A stretch of 64,000 nucleotides of DNA from Salinicola acroporae (GTDB lineage Bacteria; Pseudomonadota; Gammaproteobacteria; Pseudomonadales; Halomonadaceae). Position 1 is the stretch's first letter; each line of letters starts with the position of its first letter. Below are positions 27,930 through 35,995 of this stretch, one piece after another. The position numbers and the translations under genes are program-made. The notes below the pieces were generated by a model. The model was given only the letters and a program-made list of their open reading frames with translations, was not told the DNA's origin and did not search any database. The stretch is from the NCBI RefSeq assembly GCF_003206615.1, contig NZ_PZJW01000002.1, forward strand, positions 62,001 through 126,000. Reading direction: 5' to 3'.

Positions 27930-28511
27930 ATGGCCAAGCGTTCGTTCACCACCCAGCGCCACCTGTTCATCGCCTTTCTGCGTATCGGGCTGCTCGGCTT
28001 CGGTGGCGGTCCGTCGATGATTCCCCTCGTCCGCGCCGAAGCGGTGACCCGCTATCGGTGGATGAACGATGAGGAGTTCGGTGACGTACTGGCCATCGGC
28101 AACACGCTGCCCGGCCCCATCGCGACCAAGATGGCCGGTACCATCGGCTATCGGGTCGGCGGGGTGCTGGGCTGCATCAATGCTGTCGTCGCCGTCATCG
28201 TGCCGTGCATCGTGGCGATGATGGTGCTGCTCGGGCTGTTCACCCGCTATCGCGACCAGCGCTGGATCCAGGGCATGAGCGAGGGCGTCGTCCCGGTGGT
28301 GATGGTGATGATGGCCCAACTGACCTGGGACTTCTTCCAGAAATCCCGAGTCGTGCTCGGCTGGATCGCGACCCTGGTCATGGGCGTGGTCGCCGGCGGT
28401 CTGATCTATGGGCTCGACATCCATCCGGGACTGGTGATCGGCGCGATCCTCATCGCCGCCCTGCTGCGACCGGAGCGGCGGCGCGAGCCCAGCGGGGAGG
28501 CCAGGCCATGA
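27930..28511 (+). CDS. Chromate transporter family (CHR) half-size subunit 1
   Basis: A 193-residue membrane protein with a single CHR domain (about six hydrophobic segments): FLRIGLLGFGGGPSMIPLVRAEAV near the N-terminus and GNTLPGPIATKMAGTIGYRVGG. Full-length ChrA has two such domains; here the second is a separate gene, as in short-chain CHR pairs that must be co-expressed. It begins 3 bases after ggt. Chromate efflux is known for some family members, but the operon context suggests another anion or carboxylate as the natural substrate. Confidence 0.88.
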   Translation: MAKRSFTTQRHLFIAFLRIGLLGFGGGPSMIPLVRAEAVTRYRWMNDEEFGDVLAIGNTLPGPIATKMAGTIGYRVGGVLGCINAVVAVIVPCIVAMMVLLGLFTRYRDQRWIQGMSEGVVPVVMVMMAQLTWDFFQKSRVVLGWIATLVMGVVAGGLIYGLDIHPGLVIGAILIAALLRPERRREPSGEARP

Positions 28512-29038
28512 TCTACTGGGACCTGTTCCTGGCTTTCTTCATTCCCAATATCGTTGGCTACGGCGGCGGGCCGGCGATCATCCCCCTGGTGGAGAACGAA
28601 GTGGTCGGCCGCTACGGCTGGATGAGCTCCCAGCAGTTCGCCGAAACGCTAGCACTCGGCAACACCCTGCCCAGCCCGATCGCGACCAAGATGGCCGGCT
28701 ACATCGGCTATGACGTCGCCGGGATCGGCGGCGGCCTGGTGGCGACCTTCGCCACCGTCGCCCCTTCGCTGATCCTGATGCTGGTCGCGCTGGGAACGCT
28801 GTATCGCTACCGGGATTCGATCAAGGTCAAGTCGATGAGCCAGTGGGTGAGACCGGTGATCATGGTACTGATGGGCTATCTCACCTGGTCGTTTCTCGAC
28901 GAGGGTGTCCATGATGCAGGCTGGATCCACACGGGCATCATCGCCGCGATTGCCGTCGTCATGCTGTGGCGACTCAAGCTTCATCCGGTATGGGCCGTCG
29001 TCGTCGGACTGGTTTACGGCGGCCTGCTGCTCGGGTAG
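28508..29038 (+). CDS. Chromate transporter family (CHR) half-size subunit 2
   Basis: A 176-residue membrane protein paralogous to the preceding one: FFIPNIVGYGGGPAIIPLVENEVV and GNTLPSPIATKMAGYIGYDVAG. Its start overlaps the first subunit's stop (ATGA), so the two are made together, presumably as a heterodimer with opposite membrane orientations, as known for short CHR pairs. It is followed after 120 bp by tctC. Confidence 0.88.
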   Translation: MIYWDLFLAFFIPNIVGYGGGPAIIPLVENEVVGRYGWMSSQQFAETLALGNTLPSPIATKMAGYIGYDVAGIGGGLVATFATVAPSLILMLVALGTLYRYRDSIKVKSMSQWVRPVIMVLMGYLTWSFLDEGVHDAGWIHTGIIAAIAVVMLWRLKLHPVWAVVVGLVYGGLLLG

Positions 29039-29158
29039 ACGAGCGCTGAAACGAAGCGCATCCACAAGGCAACATCCTGAAGAGAGGCAGCGACAGAGAC
29101 AACGACTCAGCAAAAATCGATACGACGTCAAACCAACAGACCAAAACAAGGACAACCC

Positions 29159-30172
29159 ATGTTCTACGACGTACTCCTCCCGGCCCCCCGCAAGCATCTG
29201 GGGCGGCTGTTCGCCTCCGGGGCAGCCATCGCTTCCCTGGCTGTCGGGCTCGGTGCCGGCGCCCTGACAGTCAGCCAGTCTGCCCAGGCTGACGACTACC
29301 CCGACCACGCCATCGAATTCATCGTCCCCTGGTCGCCGGGCGGCGGCAGCGATGCCCTGATGCGCATCATCTCCAATGCGGCGCCGAAATTTGTCGGCCA
29401 GCCGATGCCAGTGATCAACATGCCCGGCGTCAGCGGCACGATCGGGCTCAAGGAACTCGCCCAGAAAGACCCCGACGGTTACACCGTGGGCCAGATCCAC
29501 GAGGGCTTGATGGCCGCCAACGCCACCGGCCTGACGACGCTCAACTGGGACGATTTCCAGCCGATCGCCTCGCTGGCCTCGTCGCCGCAATATCTCGTGG
29601 TCAACGCCGACAGCGACTGGAAGACCTTCGACGAGTTCGCCGAGTACGCCAAGGCGCACCCCGGCGAGATTCGCGTCGGCGCCACCCTCGGTGGCATCCC
29701 CCATGTTCACGCGGCAATGATCGAGGACGCCATCGGCGCCCAGTTCCGCTACGTCGGCTTCGAGGGGACCGGTGCCCGTATCCGGTCGCTGGTGGGTGGC
29801 CATATCGACGCGTCGATCGGCGATATCTCGTCGAGCCTGGAGTTCGTCAAGAACGGCGACCTGCGATTCCTCGCCGTCGGCAGTAAAGCGCGGCTCGAAC
29901 AGACCCCCGACGTTCCCACCTTCCGCGAACTCGGCTATGACAATCTCGACATGAGCATCAATCGCGGCATTGTCGCACCCAAGGGGATCGACCCTGCCAG
30001 GGTCGAGACGCTGGCCAAAGACTTCGAGGCCATGTCCGAGGATCCCGAGTTCGTCGATCGGGTCAACAAGGCCGGTGCCGAGGTCGAGTTCATGGGACCG
30101 CAGGCGTACGCCGACTACCTCGACAACGTCGACGGCACGATCGAGCGCCTTTCGGGCAAGTTGGCGCGATGA
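29159..30172 (+). CDS. tctC: Tripartite tricarboxylate transporter substrate-binding protein (TctC/Bug family)
   Basis: A 337-residue periplasmic binding protein with a long N-terminal signal (about residues 1-44, cleavage after SAQA). The mature part opens with DYPDHAIEFIVPWSPGGGSD, the Bug-family ligand loop, and has NMPGVSGTIGLKEL and the second-loop region VGATLGGIPHVHAAM. Bug proteins bind citrate, other carboxylates, amino acids or aromatic acids; the ligand cannot be told here. Its stop overlaps the tctB start (ATGA). Confidence 0.92.
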   Translation: MFYDVLLPAPRKHLGRLFASGAAIASLAVGLGAGALTVSQSAQADDYPDHAIEFIVPWSPGGGSDALMRIISNAAPKFVGQPMPVINMPGVSGTIGLKELAQKDPDGYTVGQIHEGLMAANATGLTTLNWDDFQPIASLASSPQYLVVNADSDWKTFDEFAEYAKAHPGEIRVGATLGGIPHVHAAMIEDAIGAQFRYVGFEGTGARIRSLVGGHIDASIGDISSSLEFVKNGDLRFLAVGSKARLEQTPDVPTFRELGYDNLDMSINRGIVAPKGIDPARVETLAKDFEAMSEDPEFVDRVNKAGAEVEFMGPQAYADYLDNVDGTIERLSGKLAR

Positions 30173-30702
30173 GCAAGACCACCGACATGGCCTCCCGCCC
30201 CGAGCGGGAGGCCAGTAGCGAACGTGGCAAGGCGCTCGCCAACGTCATCTTCAATGCCGCACTGGCGGCCCTTTTCGTCGGCCTGTTCGTGCAGGCCGGC
30301 GACCTGCCGTCGTCGATGTGGGAACCGCTGGGTGCCGGATCGTTTCCCCGGCTGATCCTCGGCGCTCTGGTGATCTTCAACCTGGCGATCGTTGTCCAGT
30401 CGGCGCTGGCGCTGCGCCAGACAGATCCGGCGACCCGAGTGGGAGCCGGCCGTTGGTTCGTCCAACGGCGGCTGGCCTTCGCCACGCTGGCGGCCTTCTG
30501 CGTCTATGCGCTACTCATGCCGTGGATCGGCTTCGCGCTGGCGTCGCTGCTCTTCCTGCTGGCGGTCCAGGTCATCCTGGGCGCGCGCCGCGGGCGCCGG
30601 CTGCTGATCGCCTGTCTCGTGGCGACGGTCTTCGGTCTCGGCCTCTACGCCCTGTTCAGCCATGTGTTCCTGATCTCGTTGCCCTCGGGCCACCTGTGGT
30701 AG
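30169..30702 (+). CDS. tctB: Tripartite tricarboxylate transporter small membrane subunit TctB
   Basis: A 177-residue membrane protein with four predicted transmembrane helices and little sequence signature, as usual for TctB. Identification rests on size, topology and position between tctC and tctA. It is coupled to tctC by an ATGA overlap and separated from tctA by 82 bp. Confidence 0.85.
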   Translation: MSKTTDMASRPEREASSERGKALANVIFNAALAALFVGLFVQAGDLPSSMWEPLGAGSFPRLILGALVIFNLAIVVQSALALRQTDPATRVGAGRWFVQRRLAFATLAAFCVYALLMPWIGFALASLLFLLAVQVILGARRGRRLLIACLVATVFGLGLYALFSHVFLISLPSGHLW

Positions 30703-30784
30703 CGGAAGACAGTCACCCGAAGCTTCATCCCCGATAGATCGACAGCCCCATACCGACAACAGCCAGGGGCCAAGAGGGTTCTCC

Positions 30785-32290
30785 ATGCCGATGACCGATG
30801 CGCTGCTCAGCAGCGTCGAACAACTGTTTTCGCTGGCGACACTCGCCAGCATGATGATTGGCGTCATGGCAGGTGTCGTGGCAGCCGCCATTCCCGGCTT
30901 CACGATCACCATGGCGATCGTGCTGACACTCCCGGTCACCTTCACCATGCCGCCGCTGCAGGGTGTCGCCACGATGCTCGCCGTCTATGTCGGCGGTGGC
31001 TCGGGCGGGCTGATCAGCGCGGCGCTGCTGGGCATCCCCGGCACGCCCTCCGCGGTGGCGACGACATTCGACGCCTACCCGATGGCGCGTAAGGGCGAGC
31101 CCGGCCGGGCGCTGGCGCTGGGGATCTGGGCGTCGTTCTTCGGCGCGCTGGTCAGCGCCGTGGTGCTGATCGTCGCCGCGCCGCCCCTGGCGATGATCGC
31201 CGTCAAGCTCGGCCCCTGGGAGTACTTCTCGCTGATCCTGTTCGCCGTGACGGTGGTGGCGAGCCTGGTCGGCAAGTCGATCCTCAAGGGGTTGATGATG
31301 AGCCTCCTGGGGCTGTTCATCGCCACGGTGGGGCAGGATCCGATGATGGGCGTACCGCGCTTCACCTTCGGCGCCGATGTGCTGGCGGCCGGCATCCCGT
31401 TCCTGGTGGTGCTGATCGGAATCTTTGCCGTCAGCCAGCTCGCCAGCGAGGTCGAGAACCCGACGGCGCTTCAGCGCGGGGAGTCGCTGGTCAGCGGCAA
31501 CATGCACTTCCGACCATTCACGGTGATGCGTGAGGTCCTGAGCCGACCGGGCAACCTGTTGCGCTCGTCGCTGCTGGGCGTGGTCATCGGCGCGGTCCCC
31601 GGGGCCGGCGGCAGCATCGCTAACCTGATCGCCTACGACCAGGCCAAACGCGCCTCGAAGACGCCGGAGCGTTTCGGTACCGGCATTGCCGATGGCGTGG
31701 TCGCCTCGGAATCCGGCAACTCCGCCACCGCCGGCGGCGGGCTGATACCGATGATCGCGCTGGGCATCCCCGGCAGCGCCGTCGACGCCGTGCTGATGGC
31801 AGCATTGATGGTGCAGGGCATCAGCGTCGGCCCTCGCCTAATCATGGATAGTGCAGACCTGGTCTATGGCATGTTCCTGGCAATGTTCCTGGCCGCCGGC
31901 ATGGTTCTGGCCTTCTGCCTGATCAGCATGCGCTGGTTCTTGCGGATCACCGAGATTCCCAAGTCGATCATCGTGCCGGTGGTGCTGGTCTGCTGTGCCG
32001 TTGGTGCCCTGGCGCTCAACAATCGCATCACCGACCTCTACTTGCTGGTCGGCGTTGGCCTGGTCGGTTATCTGCTGGCAAAGCTCGACTATCCGCTGGC
32101 CCCGCTGGTGCTGGGAGTCATCCTGGGGCCGATCGCCGAGACCAATCTGCGACGTGCGCTGATGGCGGACGAGGACTGGACGCTGTTCTTCACCCGGCCG
32201 ATCTCGGCGGCCCTGCTGCTGCTCGCCGTGCTGTCGGTGGCGTTCACCGTTCGACGTCTGCTCCAGCAACGGGCGATAGCCCGGGCCTGA
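30785..32290 (+). CDS. tctA: Tripartite tricarboxylate transporter large membrane subunit TctA
   Basis: A 501-residue integral membrane protein with about twelve hydrophobic segments. Two TctA hallmarks are present: GGSGGLISAALLGIPGTPSAVATTFDAYPMA in the first half (quoted partly as GIPGTPSAVATTFDAYP) and AVPGAGGSIANLIAYDQAKR with SGNSATAGGGLIPMIALGIPG in the second. It forms the ion-coupled translocator with TctB and uses substrate delivered by TctC. GAGGG precedes the ATG. It is the last gene of the ggt cluster. Confidence 0.93.
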   Translation: MPMTDALLSSVEQLFSLATLASMMIGVMAGVVAAAIPGFTITMAIVLTLPVTFTMPPLQGVATMLAVYVGGGSGGLISAALLGIPGTPSAVATTFDAYPMARKGEPGRALALGIWASFFGALVSAVVLIVAAPPLAMIAVKLGPWEYFSLILFAVTVVASLVGKSILKGLMMSLLGLFIATVGQDPMMGVPRFTFGADVLAAGIPFLVVLIGIFAVSQLASEVENPTALQRGESLVSGNMHFRPFTVMREVLSRPGNLLRSSLLGVVIGAVPGAGGSIANLIAYDQAKRASKTPERFGTGIADGVVASESGNSATAGGGLIPMIALGIPGSAVDAVLMAALMVQGISVGPRLIMDSADLVYGMFLAMFLAAGMVLAFCLISMRWFLRITEIPKSIIVPVVLVCCAVGALALNNRITDLYLLVGVGLVGYLLAKLDYPLAPLVLGVILGPIAETNLRRALMADEDWTLFFTRPISAALLLLAVLSVAFTVRRLLQQRAIARA

Positions 32291-32551
32291 GCCTGCGTGC
32301 GGTCGGTTCTTCTGGCCGCCGCGCATCTGTGCATTCGCCCTCGGCGAGAGGTGTGCAAGGCATGTTCACGCTAGCCACGCGGCCGCGACGGCGCCGGTTT
32401 TTTCGTGAGGCCAGGTGCAAGCCTAGGGTTCTGGTGGTTCCAAGCGCTTGGCTCGTCATGAGGCCTTGCGGAAGCACCGGCCCGTCCCTTAGGCTCGCGG
32501 CGTTATAGTGTGCGCAGGCCCTAGCGTGGCCGCCGATCACCCGGAGGTCGC

Positions 32552-33628
32552 ATGTCAGGGTCTGTCCGCCTTTCCCAACCGTCTGCTTCGCCCCGTGACC
32601 GTATCGGCCTGGCGCCGATGGAGGGGGTCATCGATGGCGACACGCGAGCACTGCTGAGCGAGGATGGCGCCCTGGACTGGTGCGTTACCGAATTCGTGCG
32701 TGTCGTCGATGCCCGATTGCCGCCGCGCGTCTTCCTGCGCCACTGCCCCGAGCTGGCGACGGCGGGCAGCACCGGGCCGGTCACTCCCTCCGCCACTCCC
32801 GTTACGCTGCAGTTGTTGGGCTCCGACCCCCGAGGCCTGGCGGCCAACGCCGAACAGGCAATCTCCCAGGGTGCCAGGCGTCTCGATCTCAACTTCGGCT
32901 GCCCGGCCAAGACCGTCAACCGTCATGACGGCGGCGCCTCGCTGTTGAGGACGCCGGAGCGGGTCTATGCCGTGGTCGGCGCGGTGGCCGAGGTCAGCCA
33001 GCGGCATGGTGTCTCGGTCAACGCCAAGCTGCGGCTCGGCTTCGACGACAAGCGGCTGGCGCTGGCCTGCGCGCAAGCGGCCGAGGCCGGCGGCGCCGAG
33101 GAGCTGGTGGTTCACGCCCGTACCCGGCGCGAGGGTTATCGACCGCCCGCCCACTGGGAATGGATCGCCCGGATCCGCGCCGACGTCAGGGTGCCGGTGG
33201 TGGCCAATGGCGATATCTGGTCACTCGAGGATTACTGGAAGGCGCGCACGCTGTCAGGCTGCCGCGACGTCATGCTGGGGCGTGGCATGCTCGCCGACCC
33301 ATGGCTGGCGCGGCGCATTCGCCATTGGCTGGAAACCGGCGGTGAACGGCTGCCACCGACGCCATGGTCGGCCCGCAGCGACATGCTGATTCGCTATGCC
33401 GACGCCAAACGCGACGCGGGAATGGCCGAGAAGGTCATCGTTTCGCTGCTGAAACAGTGGCTCAACATCATGCGGGGGCGAGATTCCGAGGCCGCGGCGC
33501 GTTTCACCGCGCTGCGCCGAGAGACCGCACTGGCGCCCTTTGTGGCCGGATTGAGCGACCTTGGGTCGAGGTCGGACTCGACCAGCTCCGGAACGGCGGC
33601 GCATGCTTCTTCGACGCTGGCGGGCTAG
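32552..33628 (+). CDS. dusC: tRNA-dihydrouridine(16) synthase DusC
   Basis: A 358-residue FMN-dependent flavoenzyme that reduces U16 in tRNAs. The TIM-barrel motifs LAPMEGVIDGDTRALL, QLLGSDP, LNFGCPAKTVNRHDGGASLL (catalytic Cys), VNAKLRLGF, VHARTRREGY and VVANGDIWS are present; the DGxTR-like opening and NRHxGGA loop fit DusC better than DusA or DusB. GGAGG lies before the ATG. The C-terminal 30 residues are low-complexity and extend beyond the E. coli protein (315 residues). It converges on a tRNA operon. Confidence 0.92.
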   Translation: MSGSVRLSQPSASPRDRIGLAPMEGVIDGDTRALLSEDGALDWCVTEFVRVVDARLPPRVFLRHCPELATAGSTGPVTPSATPVTLQLLGSDPRGLAANAEQAISQGARRLDLNFGCPAKTVNRHDGGASLLRTPERVYAVVGAVAEVSQRHGVSVNAKLRLGFDDKRLALACAQAAEAGGAEELVVHARTRREGYRPPAHWEWIARIRADVRVPVVANGDIWSLEDYWKARTLSGCRDVMLGRGMLADPWLARRIRHWLETGGERLPPTPWSARSDMLIRYADAKRDAGMAEKVIVSLLKQWLNIMRGRDSEAAARFTALRRETALAPFVAGLSDLGSRSDSTSSGTAAHASSTLAG

Positions 33629-33665
33629 CGCGACAAGCCCCTCAACGACAACCGTACAAACGAAA

Positions 33666-33693
33666 ACACCCGCATGCCGAAGCATGCGGGTGT
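33666..33693 (-). terminator. Terminator of the tRNA operon
   Basis: A perfect 12-bp stem (33666-33677 with 33682-33693) has a TTCG tetraloop on the minus strand, followed by TTTCGTTT. It lies 8 bases beyond the last tRNA and also faces the end of dusC. Confidence 0.85.
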
Positions 33694-33701
33694 CATCTGT
33701 A

Positions 33702-33778
33702 TGGCGCGCCCGGGAGGATTCGAACCTCCGACCCCCTGATTCGTAGTCAGGTACTCTATCCAGCTGAGCTACGGGCGC
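33702..33778 (-). tRNA. tRNA-Arg (anticodon ACG), copy 2
   Basis: A 77-nt cloverleaf with acceptor GCGCCCG/CGGGCGC, D-loop AGCTCAGCTGGATAGAGT, anticodon loop CTACGAA (ACG, wobble-modified to ICG), TTCGAAT T-loop and encoded CCA. It is identical to the copy at 33824-33900. Confidence 0.98.
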
Positions 33779-33823
33779 TTGAATCTTGTGAAGTGACACC
33801 GCAGGTGCGCAGTGCTTGATGAA

Positions 33824-33900
33824 TGGCGCGCCCGGGAGGATTCGAACCTCCGACCCCCTGATTCGTAGTCAGGTACTCTATCCAGCTGAGCTACGGGCGC
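33824..33900 (-). tRNA. tRNA-Arg (anticodon ACG), copy 1
   Basis: A 77-nt tRNA identical in every base to the copy at 33702-33778, including the encoded CCA; 45 bp separate the two. It reads CGN arginine codons via inosine at the wobble position. Confidence 0.98.
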
Positions 33901-33952
33901 TTGATTCATGCTTCTTTCACACTGTGCCGGTCGTGGTTTTCGCACTTGCGAA

Positions 33953-34047
<95 letters not shown>

Positions 34048-34065
34048 CCGATCAGCACGGCGCGT

Positions 34066-34094
34066 AGATTACCGATTCCATTTGGCCTTGTCCA
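34066..34094 (-). promoter_or_regulatory. Sigma-70 promoter of the tRNA operon
   Basis: On the minus strand TGGACA (34089-34094) and TAATCT (34066-34071) are 17 bp apart, followed by a GC-rich discriminator (ACGCGCCG) of the kind found at stringently controlled stable-RNA promoters. The tRNA-Ser 5' end is 18 bp beyond the -10. Confidence 0.65.
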
Positions 34095-34264
34095 GCCGAT
34101 AGGCCAAAAAAATTCCTAAAAACCTTAGAGGATGAAGAAGTTACCGGAAAGCTGGCGCCACCAGGGCGAGTACGGAAGAACGAAGGAGGGTTTCAGAGAT
34201 AGCCCGAGCCGATAAAGGGGACGACTTCACCAGCCCAGACGGTACCAGAGCGCCTATCCAGCAC

Positions 34265-34462
34265 TCACGCGCCAGGATCGCCGTCTTCGTCCTCGGATTT
34301 CTCACGCTGGATGCGCTGATAGATCTCTTCACGGTGGACGGCCACATCCTTGGGCGCATTCACGCCAATACGCACCTGATTCCCTTTCACTCCCAGAACC
34401 GTGACGGTAATGTCGTCGCCGATCATGAGAGTCTCTCCCACGCGACGGGTCAGGATGAGCAT
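34265..34462 (-). CDS. csrA: Carbon storage regulator CsrA
   Basis: A 65-residue RNA-binding dimer that controls translation and stability of many mRNAs by binding GGA motifs. It begins [20 protein letters not shown] and includes [23 protein letters not shown], the RNA-contact strand and linker. AAGGAG precedes the ATG. It lies between lysC and the tRNA operon, the usual gammaproteobacterial location, with a 229-bp gap to lysC that probably contains its own promoter. Confidence 0.98.
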   Translation of the reverse strand: MLILTRRVGETLMIGDDITVTVLGVKGNQVRIGVNAPKDVAVHREEIYQRIQREKSEDEDGDPGA

Positions 34463-34691
34463 TATCTGATCTCCTTCTCAGGGCCTTCTTCCATTCTCGG
34501 GTCAAGCTCTCGGGCTCCTGCACGACAGGTGTGCCACCCGAGGAGCGATTATGCGCCATACGGCCCCTCAGGCCAATGACGCCATTCCATGAAAACCCGT
34601 GGCATCATTGAAAGAGCGCATGTTTCCTTCGCTTCCTTCCAACTCCCCCTTAGCGTAGAACGCCTGGGCCATTCGTGAAGGTGTTATTCGA

Positions 34692-35936
34692 TCATTCGCT
34701 TTGAATACTGTCTTTATCGAGGCCAAAAGCGGTATGTAGCGCTCTTACCGCGAGCTCCATCGCCTTCTCGTCGATCACGACGGAAATCTTGATCTCCGAC
34801 GTCGAAACCATCCGAATGTTGATATTTTCTTCGGAGAGCACGCGGAACATCTTGGACGCGACGCCGGCATGGGAACGCATGCCGACACCGACCAGCGAAA
34901 CCTTGGCGATGTTCTCGTCGCCCCGCAGGTCGCCTCCGCCCAAGGCCGGGATGACGTCGTTCTGCAGAATCCGCATGGTCTGCTTGTAGTCGCCCTTGGC
35001 GACGGTGAAGGTGAAGTCGGTATAGTCGCCAGCCGGCGCCACGTTCTGGACGATCATGTCGACTTCGATGTTGGCATCGGCAATCGGCCCCAGAATTCGC
35101 GAAGCCACACCGGGCACGTCGGGCGTGTTGAGCAGCGTCAGCTTGGCCTCGTTCGCAGTGAAGGCGATACCGGAGATGAGCGGTTCTTCCATCGATTCGA
35201 ATTCCTCGTCTGCCACGATGAGCGTGCCCGGGCCTTCCTCGAAACTCGAGAGCACGCGTAACGGTACGTTGTATTTGCCGGCGAACTCCACGGCCCTGAT
35301 CTGGAGCACCTTGGAGCCCAGGCTGGCGAGTTCCAGCATCTCTTCCACCGTGATCCGCTCCAGGCGCTGCGCCTTGGAGCAGACCCTGGGATCCGTGGTA
35401 TAGACGCCGTCCACATCGGTATAGATCTGGCACTCGTCGGCATTGAGTGCCGCGGCCAGCGCCACGCCGGTGGTATCCGAGCCGCCGCGCCCCAGGGTGG
35501 TGATGTTGCCTTCCTCGTCGACCCCCTGGAAACCCGCCACGACCACCACCTGGCCGTCATCCAGATCTTCCTGGAGTTCATCGGTCTCGATGCGCTGGAT
35601 GCGCGCCTTGGTGTGCGCGCTGTCGGTGCGAATGCCGACCTGGGCACCGGTATAGGAGGTTGCCGGCACGCCCAACTGATGCAGGGCCATGGCCAGCAGC
35701 GAAATCGTGACCTGCTCCCCGGTCGAGACGAGCATGTCCATCTCGCGCGGGGTCGGATCCTCGTTGATCTGACTGGCCAGGCCGATGAGGCGATTGGTCT
35801 CGCCGCTCATCGCCGACACCACGACGACGACGCGGTGGCCGGCGTCACGATCACGCTTGACCTTCTCCGCCACGGCCTTGATCCGCTCCACCGAGCCGAC
35901 CGACGTGCCTCCGAATTTCTGTACGTATAGCGCCAT
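34692..35936 (-). CDS. lysC: Aspartate kinase
   Basis: A 414-residue class with an N-terminal amino-acid kinase domain ([45 protein letters not shown]) and two C-terminal ACT domains (about residues 270-410) for feedback control by lysine and/or threonine. It phosphorylates aspartate, the first step to lysine, threonine, methionine and diaminopimelate, and in halophiles also feeds ectoine synthesis. The ATG at 35936 ([10 protein letters not shown]) is the family start; an in-frame TTG lies at 35948. It is 59 bp downstream of alaS, probably co-transcribed. Confidence 0.96.
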   Translation of the reverse strand: MALYVQKFGGTSVGSVERIKAVAEKVKRDRDAGHRVVVVVSAMSGETNRLIGLASQINEDPTPREMDMLVSTGEQVTISLLAMALHQLGVPATSYTGAQVGIRTDSAHTKARIQRIETDELQEDLDDGQVVVVAGFQGVDEEGNITTLGRGGSDTTGVALAAALNADECQIYTDVDGVYTTDPRVCSKAQRLERITVEEMLELASLGSKVLQIRAVEFAGKYNVPLRVLSSFEEGPGTLIVADEEFESMEEPLISGIAFTANEAKLTLLNTPDVPGVASRILGPIADANIEVDMIVQNVAPAGDYTDFTFTVAKGDYKQTMRILQNDVIPALGGGDLRGDENIAKVSLVGVGMRSHAGVASKMFRVLSEENINIRMVSTSEIKISVVIDEKAMELAVRALHTAFGLDKDSIQSE

Positions 35937-35995
35937 GAGTCTGCTCAATGCTCCCTAGCGTTGTCGACCGGCGCTGGCGCCGGTCGTGAATGCAT

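Noticed and set aside
32376-32403. Terminator after tctA at the T6 run
   Set aside because: Only a 4-bp stem with a 3-nt loop can be drawn before the T run, so I did not list it as a feature.
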